A DNA stretch of 64,000 nt from Bacillota bacterium (GTDB lineage: Bacteria > Bacillota > SHA-98 > Ch115 > JABLXJ01). A program made the position numbers and the translations under genes. Where the stretch lies: assembly GCA_013178125.1 (NCBI GenBank), contig JABLXJ010000006.1, positions 62,001-126,000 of the forward strand, written 5' to 3'. Positions 1 through 8,838 of the stretch are shown piece after piece. The notes beneath the pieces were generated by a model. The model was not told where the DNA came from and did not search any database. It saw only the letters and a list, made by a program, of their open reading frames with translations. How positions within the stretch are numbered: position 1 is the stretch's first letter; every line of letters starts with the position of its first letter.

Positions 1-1694
1 CGTTAGCCACGTTCGCTACGCCGGATTGTAACCCGCTTATGATATCATAGACCGACCCGCCCTCTTTGATGTTCTTCCCCCGCTCTATACAGTCATGAAC
101 GAGGCTCGAGCAAAAGGCATCGGGCACGAGTTCTTCAAGGGCGAGATCCGCGGCGGCGTCAAAGGCCACGTGGCAGCGTATATAGAAATCAAGTTGCCTC
201 TTGAAAGAGTCGTAAAGGTCATCGTAAGACTTAAAATTGGGAAGCCCCTGGGCCTGAGCCGCGGGGCAAAGCCGAACGCCGCTCTCGGGATCGGACCCGC
301 CGTTTAGCGCCAGTTCCAGAACCTTGGTCAGGTTCAAAAAAGTCATCCCTGTGTTGCGGTACCCCCACTTCCCGGGCACCGCAGCCTCGACGCAGCCTAC
401 GATCGCATAATCATATGCGTCTTCGAGCTCGACCCCTTTCTCCAGCAATGCAGGTATTATTATCTCGTCGTTCTTCATCGCTGGCATGCCGAACCCCAGC
501 CGGATTATCCTTGCACACTCCATTAAAAAACGCTCTGGCGTGCCCTTATGAAACCGGGCAGAGACGTTCGGCTGGGTTAGACGTATCCTGCCGATTGCTT
601 CAAGAACGAGATAGGACAATTCATTTGTTGCATCGCGTCATTCTCGTGTCTGCCCGCCAACGGTGACATTCTGGTAAGTCGGGTAACCTATACCGAAGCG
701 GGGGTGAGCCCAGGGCCTGATCTTATTGATCGCGAAGAGTTTGAGCCATAGACATTCCAATAGTTCCAGTGCCTTTTCCGGTTCCGGAGTGAGCCTCCCA
801 TGTTCAATATCCCTTTTATACGAGGGGGTATAGATACTGATCTAGCCTGCCGAGGGAAAACGAATGCCCGTTGCTCTCTATCTGGTTTATTACCTGTATG
901 AACCAGATGGCCGGAATGTCCTCATAGAAGGTCTCGCTGGGATAGGCGGGCACCTTTCTGCATATCCTCGCTATCTCCAGGAGTTCCTCTTTCCTGGAAG
1001 GGTTATCCTCCATTCGCGCCAATCGTTCTGTTTCGTTGGCATAGCGCTCCGCAAAGGCGATAGCGGCCTCGAGCACAACCTTAACCGCGTCAAGGAATAT
1101 GCGCTCTTTGATGGCAGTATGGCTGGAGAGGTCCAGATTTGCGATCCGCTCATTCACCCTATCGATTATGGATTTCAAACCCTTGTTGATCACCAGGGGG
1201 AAATCAACAATTATGTGCCCATCGCCGGAGGTGATGTTCCCTAAGCCAGAAATTACACTTATTTCTTGAACCTTTTTCGCCATTTCAGGCATTATCGCAA
1301 GTGCCCTATCATAAACCGTCTTCCCTTCCCAATACAGGAGTATCTCCTCAAGTAGCTCCTCTCTATCTTCATCATCAACCAGGAATACATCGGCCTTACG
1401 CCGGGGGAAATCATCTATTTCCTCTCTTATCCAATCAATTGAATACTCCGGGAAGATTGGGGCGCTGCGGGGTTTAGATGCCTGGTTTCCTACGATCAAT
1501 TCCCCATCAAGCATATAAATAGACATATTCATAAGGACATTGCGTAAGGCGTTTGCGCGCCTTAAAATCGCGGGTTTATCCTCGTGCTTTCTGTAAGAGT
1601 CCGTTACCAAACGAGCACGTTCTATACAAATCTGAGGAGTGGTGGTAAGTAGAGTATCGCATATCCTCCCAATCTTGACCCCCGATCCTTCCAC
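1..1694 (-). pseudogene. glycyl radical enzyme (PFL/dehydratase family), broken and cut by the window edge
   Basis: The first 292 codons read as the N-terminal half of a pyruvate formate-lyase-like glycyl radical enzyme and end at GRLDQYLYPLV followed by a stop. A one-base shift near position 822 reopens the frame as YKRDIEHGRLTPEPEKALEL, and it then runs to the window edge except for an in-frame TGA at 638-640. That TGA sits between GGQTRE and RDATNELSYL, where the family usually has glycine. Further on the motif AIVGCVEAAVPGKW is intact: the thiyl-radical Cys followed by x-Glu, typical of the dehydratase/C-N lyase branch and not of true PFL, which has Cys-Cys. The glycyl-radical C-terminus lies outside the window. 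Two independent lesions make a pseudogene likely; sequencing error is the alternative. The substrate cannot be read from this part. Confidence 0.85.
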
Positions 1695-1840
1695 TCGTTA
1701 ACGAAAGTTTTATAATTCTTCTATTGCATTTTTCCGTGTGTAGGTATATAAAAGGATAATAGGTCGAAGGACAAAATTTAGCCATAAGGGACATAATATG
1801 TCCCATTAGATTGCAGAACTTATTAAGCCCATAAAACGTT

Positions 1841-1994
1841 GCAGCGGTCTCTGAGGAGCGCTGCGACAGCAGAGGAGGTTTCGGCTTCCACAGAGGGAAT
1901 GAACGCCTCTATCCAGGAGATGTCCGCTTCTGCCGAATCCCTTGCGGAGATGGCGCAGCATATCCAGAATCTCGTTGCGCGATTTAAGATTTAA
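1841..1994 (+). pseudogene. C-terminal scrap of a methyl-accepting chemotaxis protein
   Basis: From position 1851 the plus strand reads SAATAEEVSASTEGMNAS, then IQEMSASAESLAEMAQHI and QNLVARFKI, then stop. This is the classic heptad-rich C-terminal tail of the chemoreceptor signalling domain. Just upstream the matching residues (AAVSEE) continue in a different frame, so there is also a frameshift. Nothing of the sensor or the rest of the signalling domain is left. It lies upstream of an HD-GYP gene and has no start of its own. The surrounding stretch between the glycyl radical gene and the HD-GYP gene otherwise shows only AT-rich spacer. Confidence 0.75.
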
Positions 1995-2081
1995 AGCCGT
2001 TTAGAGTTGAAGAGGTCACCTACTACACATATATAGAAGCAGGAATCCATTTCAATATTAGGTAAGGTAAAAATACCGCGT

Positions 2082-3104
2082 ATGTTAGAAATACTGATCT
2101 CAAGGTTAACTAATCTACAATCTAGGAAGGCACTAAAACTCTCCACATTCCTCATTTTAGGGGTCTTGGCCGTAATTAGTTACTGGACACGTGGACCCTA
2201 CTTAAACATTGCGATAGACTTCCTCTTCTTTATACCGATCATGCTTGCAAGCGTTATCTCGCAGCTCTTTGGACTTGGAGTAGCGGGCATAATTACCTTA
2301 TTAAGGTTTATAGCCAGCCCAATACTGGTCCACACCTTTGACATGCCATCGGATATGATAACTTTTAGGCATGTTATAGTTATATTGCTTGCATATGGCT
2401 CTTACTCCTTTGCGGTGCTTGTGATAAACCGACTTATACAACTGTACAGGATAGCGAGCCAACAAGAAGAGAAACTTGAGGATACTTTTTTGGCGGTGGT
2501 CATGGCCCTGAGCAAGGCCCTTGATGCCCGCGACCACTATACCGCAGAGCACTCGAGAAAGGTAGCTGAATATGCAAGGGCCATTGCGGAGACAATGAGG
2601 CTTTCCCCCTCTCAGCAAAAGGCCATCTACCTCGCAGGGCTCCTCCATGACGTGGGGAAGATCGGGATTCCTGGATCTTACCTCAACAAACCAGGCAAAC
2701 TTTCAAGCCAGGAGTGGGTGGAAATACAAAGGCATCCTCTCTTGGGTTATGAGATCATCCAGGACATTCCGGGGCTTCAGAGTATTGCCCGCATGGTTCT
2801 GCACCATCACGAGCGGTTTGACGGCCAGGGTTATCCTCACAAAATCACTGATGGGGACATACCGCTTGGGGCGAGGATCCTGTGCGTAGCCGACAGCTTT
2901 GACGCCATGACCTCGGAACGGATATACAAGCCAACTATGCCGAAGGAGGTGGCCATTATGGAACTTGAAAAATGCGCGGGCACTCAATTTGATCCTGAGG
3001 TTGTGGAGGCATTCTGCCGTTGCCTGAAAGAGCAGGCCCCAAAGGTCACCCCTCGGTCAACCAAGGTCTCTGAACCTATAGCGATGGGTTCCCTTGGGAG
3101 ATAG
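2082..3104 (+). CDS. membrane HD-GYP phosphodiesterase
   Basis: The first ~125 residues hold about four hydrophobic segments (membrane anchor, no recognised sensor domain). A short coiled linker (RIASQQEEKLEDTF) leads into a full HD-GYP domain. Visible signature residues are HYTAEHSRKVAEYA, the metal-binding LLHDVGKIGIP, and HHHERFDGQGYP, which contains the GYP motif. Family knowledge: such proteins hydrolyse cyclic di-GMP at the membrane face. The C-terminal ~35 residues are low-complexity. It is followed after 35 bp by a GGDEF gene on the same strand, so opposing c-di-GMP enzymes are paired. The Shine-Dalgarno before the ATG is weak and distant (AGGTAAGG), so the start is only probable. Confidence 0.9.
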   Translation: MLEILISRLTNLQSRKALKLSTFLILGVLAVISYWTRGPYLNIAIDFLFFIPIMLASVISQLFGLGVAGIITLLRFIASPILVHTFDMPSDMITFRHVIVILLAYGSYSFAVLVINRLIQLYRIASQQEEKLEDTFLAVVMALSKALDARDHYTAEHSRKVAEYARAIAETMRLSPSQQKAIYLAGLLHDVGKIGIPGSYLNKPGKLSSQEWVEIQRHPLLGYEIIQDIPGLQSIARMVLHHHERFDGQGYPHKITDGDIPLGARILCVADSFDAMTSERIYKPTMPKEVAIMELEKCAGTQFDPEVVEAFCRCLKEQAPKVTPRSTKVSEPIAMGSLGR

Positions 3105-3139
3105 GCAGTAGTAAATGATTTACAAAGAAGTGGCTTTCG

Positions 3140-4042
3140 ATGTTTATGCTTACGAAAATGGAAAACCAAGCTTCCGCCACTGGACATCTGGCGCGCCTTA
3201 CACGCGCTATGATCTGGCTTGTATGCCTTTGCCTTTATGTCATTCCTGTATGGAAGGAGCTTGTAGAGGTCGGCAAAGAGAACTTTGAAAATGCGGTCTG
3301 GTATGCCTACTTCCTACCCGCGATTCTCCTAGCCTATTACTATGGGTTTAAGGGCAGCGTACTCAACGCCATTATCAGCGCGGCTGTTGCCTTCCTTGCA
3401 GAGAATGAAAAGAGAAGACTCTCGATAAGTCTTGGAAGGGTTGGGGTTGAAGATACCTTCTTGATGATCGGGTTTACGATTTTAGCCTCGCTTTGCGTTG
3501 GGTTTATGGCAGAGAAATTAAGAAGGCGGGAACGGGAGCTGCGGATAACCTATGAGGGCGCTATAAAGGACAGCTTAACCGGTCTTTACAACCATGGATA
3601 CTTCAAAGAACGACTACAATTCGAACTTGAGAGGGCAAAAGCGGGCTCCCGATATCTCTCACTGCTTTTCATAGATGCGGATGACTTCAAGAATATAAAT
3701 GACACCTATGGCCATTCAGAGGGGGATCGGGTATTGCTTCTCCTAGTAGAGGCCATGAGGGCTAACCTGAGGGAGGAAGATCTCTTGGCCCGATACGGTG
3801 GGGATGAATTCGTGGTGATACTTCCCGATATGGATAAGGAAAGGGCGTGTGCTGTTGGTGAGAGGCTGAGATCCGCCGTGGCATCGACTCCATTTCCGTA
3901 CGAGAGGCTCAGCATATCGATTGGAGTGGCAACGTTTCCTGAAGATGCCGACAGCCCTTCCGGCCTGATACAAATGGCCGATGACGCGCTCAGGAGGGCA
4001 AAGCAGCAAGGTAAGGACAGGGTAGGGGTAGCCTCACGATAA
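3140..4042 (+). CDS. membrane diguanylate cyclase (GGDEF)
   Basis: The N-terminal ~130 residues carry several transmembrane helices. A GGDEF domain follows, opening with DSLTGLYNHGYF and carrying the active-site loop RYGGDEFVVILPD. The product-inhibition I-site RxxD (REED) sits exactly five residues upstream of GGDEF, so both catalysis and feedback binding of c-di-GMP look intact. The last codons (after GKDRVG) overlap, on the opposite strand, a scrap of histidine kinase, so the native C-terminus may have been replaced by a few foreign residues (VASR). It is likely co-transcribed with the HD-GYP gene upstream. Which of the in-frame ATGs is the start (3140 or 3158) is uncertain. Confidence 0.9.
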   Translation: MFMLTKMENQASATGHLARLTRAMIWLVCLCLYVIPVWKELVEVGKENFENAVWYAYFLPAILLAYYYGFKGSVLNAIISAAVAFLAENEKRRLSISLGRVGVEDTFLMIGFTILASLCVGFMAEKLRRRERELRITYEGAIKDSLTGLYNHGYFKERLQFELERAKAGSRYLSLLFIDADDFKNINDTYGHSEGDRVLLLLVEAMRANLREEDLLARYGGDEFVVILPDMDKERACAVGERLRSAVASTPFPYERLSISIGVATFPEDADSPSGLIQMADDALRRAKQQGKDRVGVASR

Positions 4043-4105
4043 AGGAGCTGCCCTTGCCAGGTTCGCTCTTCACCTCTATGTCTCTATGTGCCCGCCATGA
4101 AGTTC
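4023..4105 (-). pseudogene. C-terminal scrap of a sensor histidine kinase
   Basis: Read on the minus strand the sequence gives ELHGGHIE and then, in another frame, IEVKSEPGKGSSFIVRLP. This is the ATP-lid and last strands of a HATPase_c domain. The two frames are separated by an exact 8-bp tandem duplication (CTCTATGT twice at 4074-4081 and 4082-4089 on the plus strand). Removing one copy gives a continuous ELHGGHIEVKSEPGKGSS reading. The scrap is wedged between the tails of the GGDEF gene and the PadR gene, and both of those end abruptly at it. Confidence 0.8.
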
Positions 4106-4370
4106 ATTCAGATCGTACCATGCCTTCTTCCTCGAGCCTCCGCAAGTTGCGATAGACCATACCCGGGTCCTGATTCTCACCGTCGAAACCGAGTTCTTTC
4201 AGCCTCTCCATGAGATCATATCCATGAGCGGGTTTCTCCAGCAAAAGAAGTAGAAGACACGGCGCCATGAATCGTTCGATTCTTGAACCCGAGCAACTGC
4301 ATTTGTGAGGTGGCCGGCCATGGCAGGAGCTGTCGTGTACCTGTCCGCACATTTGGCAATGACACTCCAT
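4104..4370 (-). CDS. PadR-family regulator, Cys-rich N-terminus, truncated wing
   Basis: Residues ~31-88 (RIERFMAPCLLLLLLEKPAHGYDLMERL, continuing to GMVYRNLRRLEEEGMV) are a PadR winged-helix DNA-binding domain. The reading stops at VRSE, just where other PadR proteins continue with a Trp-containing wing and C-terminal helix; the DNA after that point is the histidine kinase scrap, so the gene has lost its end. The first 30 residues hold seven Cys and several His (MECHCQMCGQVHDSSC, KCSCSGSR), suggesting metal or redox sensing; this is inference. A dyad upstream may be its own operator. It may be non-functional. Confidence 0.7.
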   Translation of the reverse strand: MECHCQMCGQVHDSSCHGRPPHKCSCSGSRIERFMAPCLLLLLLEKPAHGYDLMERLKELGFDGENQDPGMVYRNLRRLEEEGMVRSE

Positions 4371-4375
4371 TCATC

Positions 4376-4394
4376 TATATGTTTTAAGCATATA
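4376..4394. promoter_or_regulatory. dyad upstream of the PadR gene
   Basis: TATATG and CATATA arms separated by seven bases lie just upstream of the PadR start. PadR proteins commonly bind short AT-rich dyads at their own promoters, so this is a candidate operator. The dyad is seen; the function is inferred. Confidence 0.35.
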
Positions 4395-4599
4395 TAAACC
4401 TTATGACTTTATAGTAATTGCTCCTGCACGAACTGTCAATACCTCTTTGCTTGAATTTCAAAAAACCTTCCCTCGGTTCGGGGCGCATCCAAGGCGGATA
4501 TATTGAAAAATTGGGCTGTAGTGGCTAAAAAGTAAAGACTACTAGCACCTGGAATTCTTTGGTACATTTAAATAGTTAAGAAATAGTTAAGAAGAAGAG

Positions 4600-4617
4600 G
4601 CCCGCCAATGGGCGGGC
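4600..4617 (-). terminator. probable terminator after the HyuA-type gene
   Basis: GCCCGCC-AAT-GGGCGGGC forms a tight GC hairpin; on the minus strand it is followed by CTCTTCTT. It lies about 150 bp past the stop of the minus-strand hydantoinase gene. The rest of the 395-bp spacer between the PadR and HyuA genes shows an 11-bp tandem duplication (AATAGTTAAGA twice) and no gene. Confidence 0.5.
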
Positions 4618-4765
4618 ACATAGTTTTAGTATGTTGGTCCGAAGAGAATCTCACCTCGTCAAATAGATTGGCTACCTCCACGTTTTTCCTTCGTAAGAAT
4701 CCGCCTGATAGATCTCACTTTGGAGTATCTATGGTGTAGGCCCCATTAAAGCAATTATAAGCATC

Positions 4766-6811
4766 CTAAATGTCCACCATACGGGGACGGCCAACTGCTG
4801 TAATTATCACGTGGCCTTCGAGAAAAAGCGGGGTTCCCTTTCCATTGCCGACCGTCCCCGTCTTATCTGCCAGGTCAACCTTGTATTCTATATCGCAGGC
4901 GCCGGCGCGCTGCATTTCCTCATTAGCTATAGCTATGCCCGCGCTCCTGGCATAAGAGTACGCCTCCTCCAGATGCCTGAACGACCTCTTCTCCCTGGGC
5001 GTATGTAAGGTATAGCACTCTATACCTGACGTAGTATAAACCGGCGAGATGAGAATCTCTACTGTCTTGAGCATGCACCCTGTAACCGCCCCCACCGCGT
5101 TTGCCACCCCGGCGTGATTTGGGATCACAAGCTGCGTATTCAACCGCTTAGCCACATCAGGCATGAAATTAGATACGGGTGCCCCGATCGCGACTATCGG
5201 AATCTCAGCTTTAAGACTGCAGGAGAGCACCCCATCTCCTGTATCCCCGCCCCTCCCTTCACCATGGCGGCTACCAGAAAGAGCCTTGCTGATGAAAAAC
5301 GAGCACACCCTATCATAGGAGGGTTCCTCAATGCCGGATTCATCGGAGACCAGCTTTGTAACGATCTCCTTAGATATATCGAAGGCAATACGATCGTGAA
5401 CCATTCGAACAAGCTCCTCCACGGTCACCCCGAGCTCCCTTGCGAAAATCCGGGCGCCCAGGAGCGAGGCCCGGCGGTTCCATGCTGTGTATTCACCCGA
5501 TACATGCAAGATATCCGTAGGCGTCAACCCTATACGGGTTATAACCCCCGCTGCCTCCAGGTTCTTTACCGGGACAAGGCAGGGATGCGATACGCCCAGC
5601 CTGCTGCTTAACTCAAATAGGGAGTGCGGCCGGGCTTTGAGGCAGCTAATCACCTCTTGTTCTCCCTGGCTCAAGGGCATATTAGAAGGCATCCTGGTGA
5701 ATGTCAGAAAATCCGTGACGTTTACGAGATCAGATGTCTCGCCAGAACTCAGGATCCGCTCCAGTTCCCTTTCGACTTCAGGAAACTCGCTCGCAGCCAC
5801 GCATAAAGGGATCACCCTCTGGGGACCGACCTTTACGGTGCCTTCCCTCGTCCTGCTTATATGGCTGTCACCGCCTATGCCCGACGTCCTTATGTCCGCC
5901 GCGGTTACGCTTGTAGACCACCCGCCGACCCGCGCCCCCGATGCGACAACCCTTGGGATTCCACCCTTGAGAACAGCTATATCCGTGGTGGTGCCGCCCA
6001 TATCTACGACTATTGCATCGTCAATCTTCGAGAGGTTATGCGCGCCGACCGCACTTGCGGCAGGACCTGAAAGGATTGTCTCGATAGGCCGCTCAAATGC
6101 AAGGTCGCATGATATGAGGGAGCCATCGCCTTTGACTATCATAAGGGGCGCAGATATATTCCTCTTTTGTAGGACCCCCTTAAGTGATGCGATCAGCTCC
6201 CGGATTATTGGGATCAGCCTGGCATTTAACATCGCTGTTGCGGCGCGCTTTAAGGAATTTAGCTCCCCTGTAAGCTCATGACCGCACACAACCGGGAGAT
6301 CGCTATGCTGTTTAATAATATCCCGAGCAAGAATCTCATACTCGGGATTGCGGACACCGAGGTACTCCGAGACAGCGAAGGCATCAACCCCATCAGCCTC
6401 CGCTTTTCGCACAACCTTTATAAGCTTCTTGGAATCAAGCTCTTCGACGATTTCCCCCTGTAAACCATGCCGGCCCCGTATGAGTTCGTAGCCCCTCGTG
6501 GGCAGGCCGACCTCCGGCCCATATTCAGCAAGGATGACAGGATCATAACCTATCAATATAAGACATACGCTTCCGCCCTTGCCCTCAACGAGGGCGTTTG
6601 TAGAAAGCGTTGTGGATACTGAGACCAGCTTGATCTGGGATGCATCCAAATATCCCGATATTAGTCTATCTATGGAATTCTCAATGCCTATAGCCAAATT
6701 CGAACGAGTGGTCAAAGCCTTGGCGCTTGCCACTATTTCGCTGGTTTCCAGATCAAGTATGACCGCATCTGTGTAAGTTCCGCCGGTATCTATTCCGAGT
6801 CCAAGCTGCAT
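4766..6811 (-). CDS. hydantoinase/oxoprolinase family protein (HyuA-like)
   Basis: It opens with LGIDTGGTYTDAVILDLETSEIV, the N-terminal ASKHA-type phosphate-binding motif of the hydantoinase A/5-oxoprolinase family. A second nucleotide-binding element reads DDAIVVDMGGTTTDIAVLKGG near residue 270. At 681 residues it matches single HyuA subunits and not the ~1,200-residue fused oxoprolinase. No HyuB partner is next to it, so the substrate (a hydantoin, 5-oxoproline or another cyclic amide) is open. The C-terminal ~120 residues (EKRSFRHLEEAYSYARSAG onward) form a regulatory-looking tail. Start is ATG with GGGAAGGTGG upstream. Confidence 0.85.
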   Translation of the reverse strand: MQLGLGIDTGGTYTDAVILDLETSEIVASAKALTTRSNLAIGIENSIDRLISGYLDASQIKLVSVSTTLSTNALVEGKGGSVCLILIGYDPVILAEYGPEVGLPTRGYELIRGRHGLQGEIVEELDSKKLIKVVRKAEADGVDAFAVSEYLGVRNPEYEILARDIIKQHSDLPVVCGHELTGELNSLKRAATAMLNARLIPIIRELIASLKGVLQKRNISAPLMIVKGDGSLISCDLAFERPIETILSGPAASAVGAHNLSKIDDAIVVDMGGTTTDIAVLKGGIPRVVASGARVGGWSTSVTAADIRTSGIGGDSHISRTREGTVKVGPQRVIPLCVAASEFPEVERELERILSSGETSDLVNVTDFLTFTRMPSNMPLSQGEQEVISCLKARPHSLFELSSRLGVSHPCLVPVKNLEAAGVITRIGLTPTDILHVSGEYTAWNRRASLLGARIFARELGVTVEELVRMVHDRIAFDISKEIVTKLVSDESGIEEPSYDRVCSFFISKALSGSRHGEGRGGDTGDGVLSCSLKAEIPIVAIGAPVSNFMPDVAKRLNTQLVIPNHAGVANAVGAVTGCMLKTVEILISPVYTTSGIECYTLHTPREKRSFRHLEEAYSYARSAGIAIANEEMQRAGACDIEYKVDLADKTGTVGNGKGTPLFLEGHVIITAVGRPRMVDI

Positions 6812-6938
6812 ATGTGTACTTTGCCACCTTCCCTTACGCGGCGCTATCCGCCCTCCGCAATGGCCAGGCCTTACCCGCTAGAAGCCATGTTCGAGGATGA
6901 CTCTTGACATACTCAAGCGACTTGGCAGCACACCTTGT

Positions 6939-7184
6939 TCACCGGTAGTCCTTTAATATGGATAGCGGTGGAAACATTATAGCCCCAGCAGGGCACTGGG
7001 GGGCGCACCCGCTACAACCCACAATACACTTAAACGGGTTTTTTACAACGGGCCTCTGGTTCTCCTCATCCCACCCGTACGTGCCGTGTGAACAGAATTC
7101 ATAGCAGGTACGGCAACCCGTACACTTCTCAGGATCGATTGTGGGATACCAGGGTATCTGTTCTCGGGGCACTCTATAGCTCAC
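6939..7184 (-). CDS. small two-cluster [4Fe-4S] ferredoxin-like protein
   Basis: An 81-residue protein with two cysteine groups: CTGCRTCYEFC near residues 21-31 and CIVGCSGCAPQC near 53-64. I place the start at GTG 7184 because GAGGAGG lies eight bases upstream of it; a longer upstream frame would bury that ribosome site inside coding sequence. A paralogue with the same WYP-ID-KC layout is at 13978. It follows the thioredoxin and permease genes on the same strand, which suggests an electron-transfer role in that redox/arsenic cluster. Confidence 0.8.
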   Translation of the reverse strand: MSYRVPREQIPWYPTIDPEKCTGCRTCYEFCSHGTYGWDEENQRPVVKNPFKCIVGCSGCAPQCPAGAIMFPPLSILKDYR

Positions 7185-7291
7185 TATTAACTCCTCCTCT
7201 CGCATGCCTTGCTGCAAAACGTCGTGAGGGACCCCTACCCCTTGCCCTTGCCCTTGGGGCAGGGGTCCTCTACTCACGGCTCAGAGGCCGT

Positions 7292-7525
7292 CTATTTCGA
7301 AAACCACTCTCGAATCTGCGCTTCTGTAGGTATCTTCCCCTCGGCCTTCTTTTCACCGTCCACAAACACGGCCGGAGTCATCATAACCCCTCTGTCGACA
7401 ATCTCGCCTATATCTGTTACATGCACTATTTCCGCCTGAATCCCGAGCTTCTGTATAGTCGCCGCGATCATCTCCTCGGTTTTCCGGCATTTCGGGCAAC
7501 CTACACCAAGTATCTCAACCTTCAT
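7292..7525 (-). CDS. small CPKC thioredoxin-like protein
   Basis: 77 residues beginning MKVEILGVGCPKCRKTEEM, with redox cysteines at 10 and 13 and the cis-proline segment MMTPAVFVDGE. This is the short glutaredoxin-like (redox-active disulfide protein 2) family. Genes of this family are often found next to YraQ/ArsP-type permeases, as here. It may reduce the permease cysteines or deliver a thiol-bound substrate, but that is inference. GGAGG lies 14 bases upstream of the ATG, a rather long spacing. Confidence 0.85.
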   Translation of the reverse strand: MKVEILGVGCPKCRKTEEMIAATIQKLGIQAEIVHVTDIGEIVDRGVMMTPAVFVDGEKKAEGKIPTEAQIREWFSK

Positions 7526-7647
7526 CTCTTGAATCTATACCTCCTTCGTTTATCCTGCCTTTACCAGCGTGATAATCCCGTCCTGGAAGAGTCAACGATC
7601 CATCAACCCCGACTGGTCAGGCCCGGTCTGGTCTAGCCCGGCCTGAC

Positions 7648-8823
7648 CTAGCCCACTATAGCTCCAAAGATCATGCCACTGATTGTTGCCATGATAACTA
7701 CCAGTGAAATATAGACAAATGTCTTTTTAAACCCCAGCATGCTATTTATAACAAGCATGCTTGGAAGGCTAAGCGCAGGTCCCGCAAGAAGGAGCGCCAG
7801 CGCCGGGCCCTGGCCCATTCCCGAGCCTAGCAGGCCCTGGATGATAGGTATCTCAGTAAGGGTCGCGAAGTACATGAACGCGCCAACAATGGAGGCAATG
7901 AAATTCGCGAGAAGCGAGTTTCCCCCCACTATCGAAGCAACGTAGCGCGAGGGTATAAGTCCTCCATCGATCCCTGGGCGCCCCATCAACAGGCCCGCGA
8001 CCATTACCCCTCCAAATAGAAGGGGTAGTATCTTCTTCGCAAAGTCCCACGTGGAATCCTTCCAGGCAACAAGCTCCCCTGGCTTAAACCAGGCCCTGAG
8101 CATGTAAGCAAGGTAGCCGAGAAGCACCGCTACAAGATACCATTTTATCCCGAAGACGAAATTCCAGAGACCCACGGGCTGGGATGGCTTACCCCACGCA
8201 GCGAACACCAGGATAAGTACCAGGGTCGCAAAATACATGGTCGTCTGCCCCAGGCTGCGGCCATCCTCCTCAATCGCCTGTGATGCGGCGGCGAACCCCT
8301 TCTGCCTCTCCGTCTCCTCCTCCCTGAAGATGAAGGCCATCAGAATTCCAATAACGACTGAGAATAGCACGGCCCCAACGGCCCTTGCAAGCCCGATCCG
8401 CCACCCCAGGACCCGTGCTGTCAATATGATCGCTAAGACGTTAATGGCTGGCCCTGAGTATAGAAACGCCGTTGCCGGGCCGAGGCCCGCCCCCCTCTTA
8501 TATATGCCCATGAAGAGCGGCAACACCGTGCATGAGCAGACAGCAAGTATCGCGCCAGATACCGAAGCTACAGCGTATGCCAGCCATTGTTTTGCGCCCC
8601 GGCCCAGATACCTCATGACCGACTGCTGCGAGATGAAGTTCTGCATGGCCCCTGCTATAAAGAAGGCAGGAACAAGGCAGAACAGCACATGCTCCCTTGC
8701 GTACCCCTGCAACATGCGAAACGCCTCGAGTATCGCCGTCTGGACTCGCGGGTTGCTCAAGGGAGCAAAGTACGCGGCAAGAAAGACCCCCACTATCAGT
8801 ATGAATGTTCTTAGTTCCTTCAT
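7648..8823 (-). CDS. YraQ/ArsP-type permease
   Basis: 391 residues, about ten hydrophobic segments, with the family signature AVCSCTVLPLFMGIYKRGAGLGPATAF near residue 90 and a second GPALSLPSMLVI repeat near the end. The paired cysteines (CSC) on a membrane segment are characteristic. ArsP members export trivalent organoarsenicals; other members have unknown cargo. The position between an ArsR regulator and a CPKC thioredoxin supports a metalloid or thiol-reactive substrate. AGGAG is nine bases before the ATG. A polar linker (FREEETERQKGFAAASQAIEEDG) separates the two halves. Confidence 0.85.
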   Translation of the reverse strand: MKELRTFILIVGVFLAAYFAPLSNPRVQTAILEAFRMLQGYAREHVLFCLVPAFFIAGAMQNFISQQSVMRYLGRGAKQWLAYAVASVSGAILAVCSCTVLPLFMGIYKRGAGLGPATAFLYSGPAINVLAIILTARVLGWRIGLARAVGAVLFSVVIGILMAFIFREEETERQKGFAAASQAIEEDGRSLGQTTMYFATLVLILVFAAWGKPSQPVGLWNFVFGIKWYLVAVLLGYLAYMLRAWFKPGELVAWKDSTWDFAKKILPLLFGGVMVAGLLMGRPGIDGGLIPSRYVASIVGGNSLLANFIASIVGAFMYFATLTEIPIIQGLLGSGMGQGPALALLLAGPALSLPSMLVINSMLGFKKTFVYISLVVIMATISGMIFGAIVG

Positions 8824-8838
8824 AATCGCTCACTCCTA

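Noticed and set aside
638-640. In-frame TGA in the glycyl radical gene as selenocysteine
   Set aside because: The position is normally glycine, there is a frameshift in the same gene, and no SECIS-like hairpin directly after the codon stands out.
5487-6281. Long plus-strand open frame opposite the HyuA-type gene
   Set aside because: It is the antisense of a well-conserved coding frame and has no ribosome site or recognisable content.
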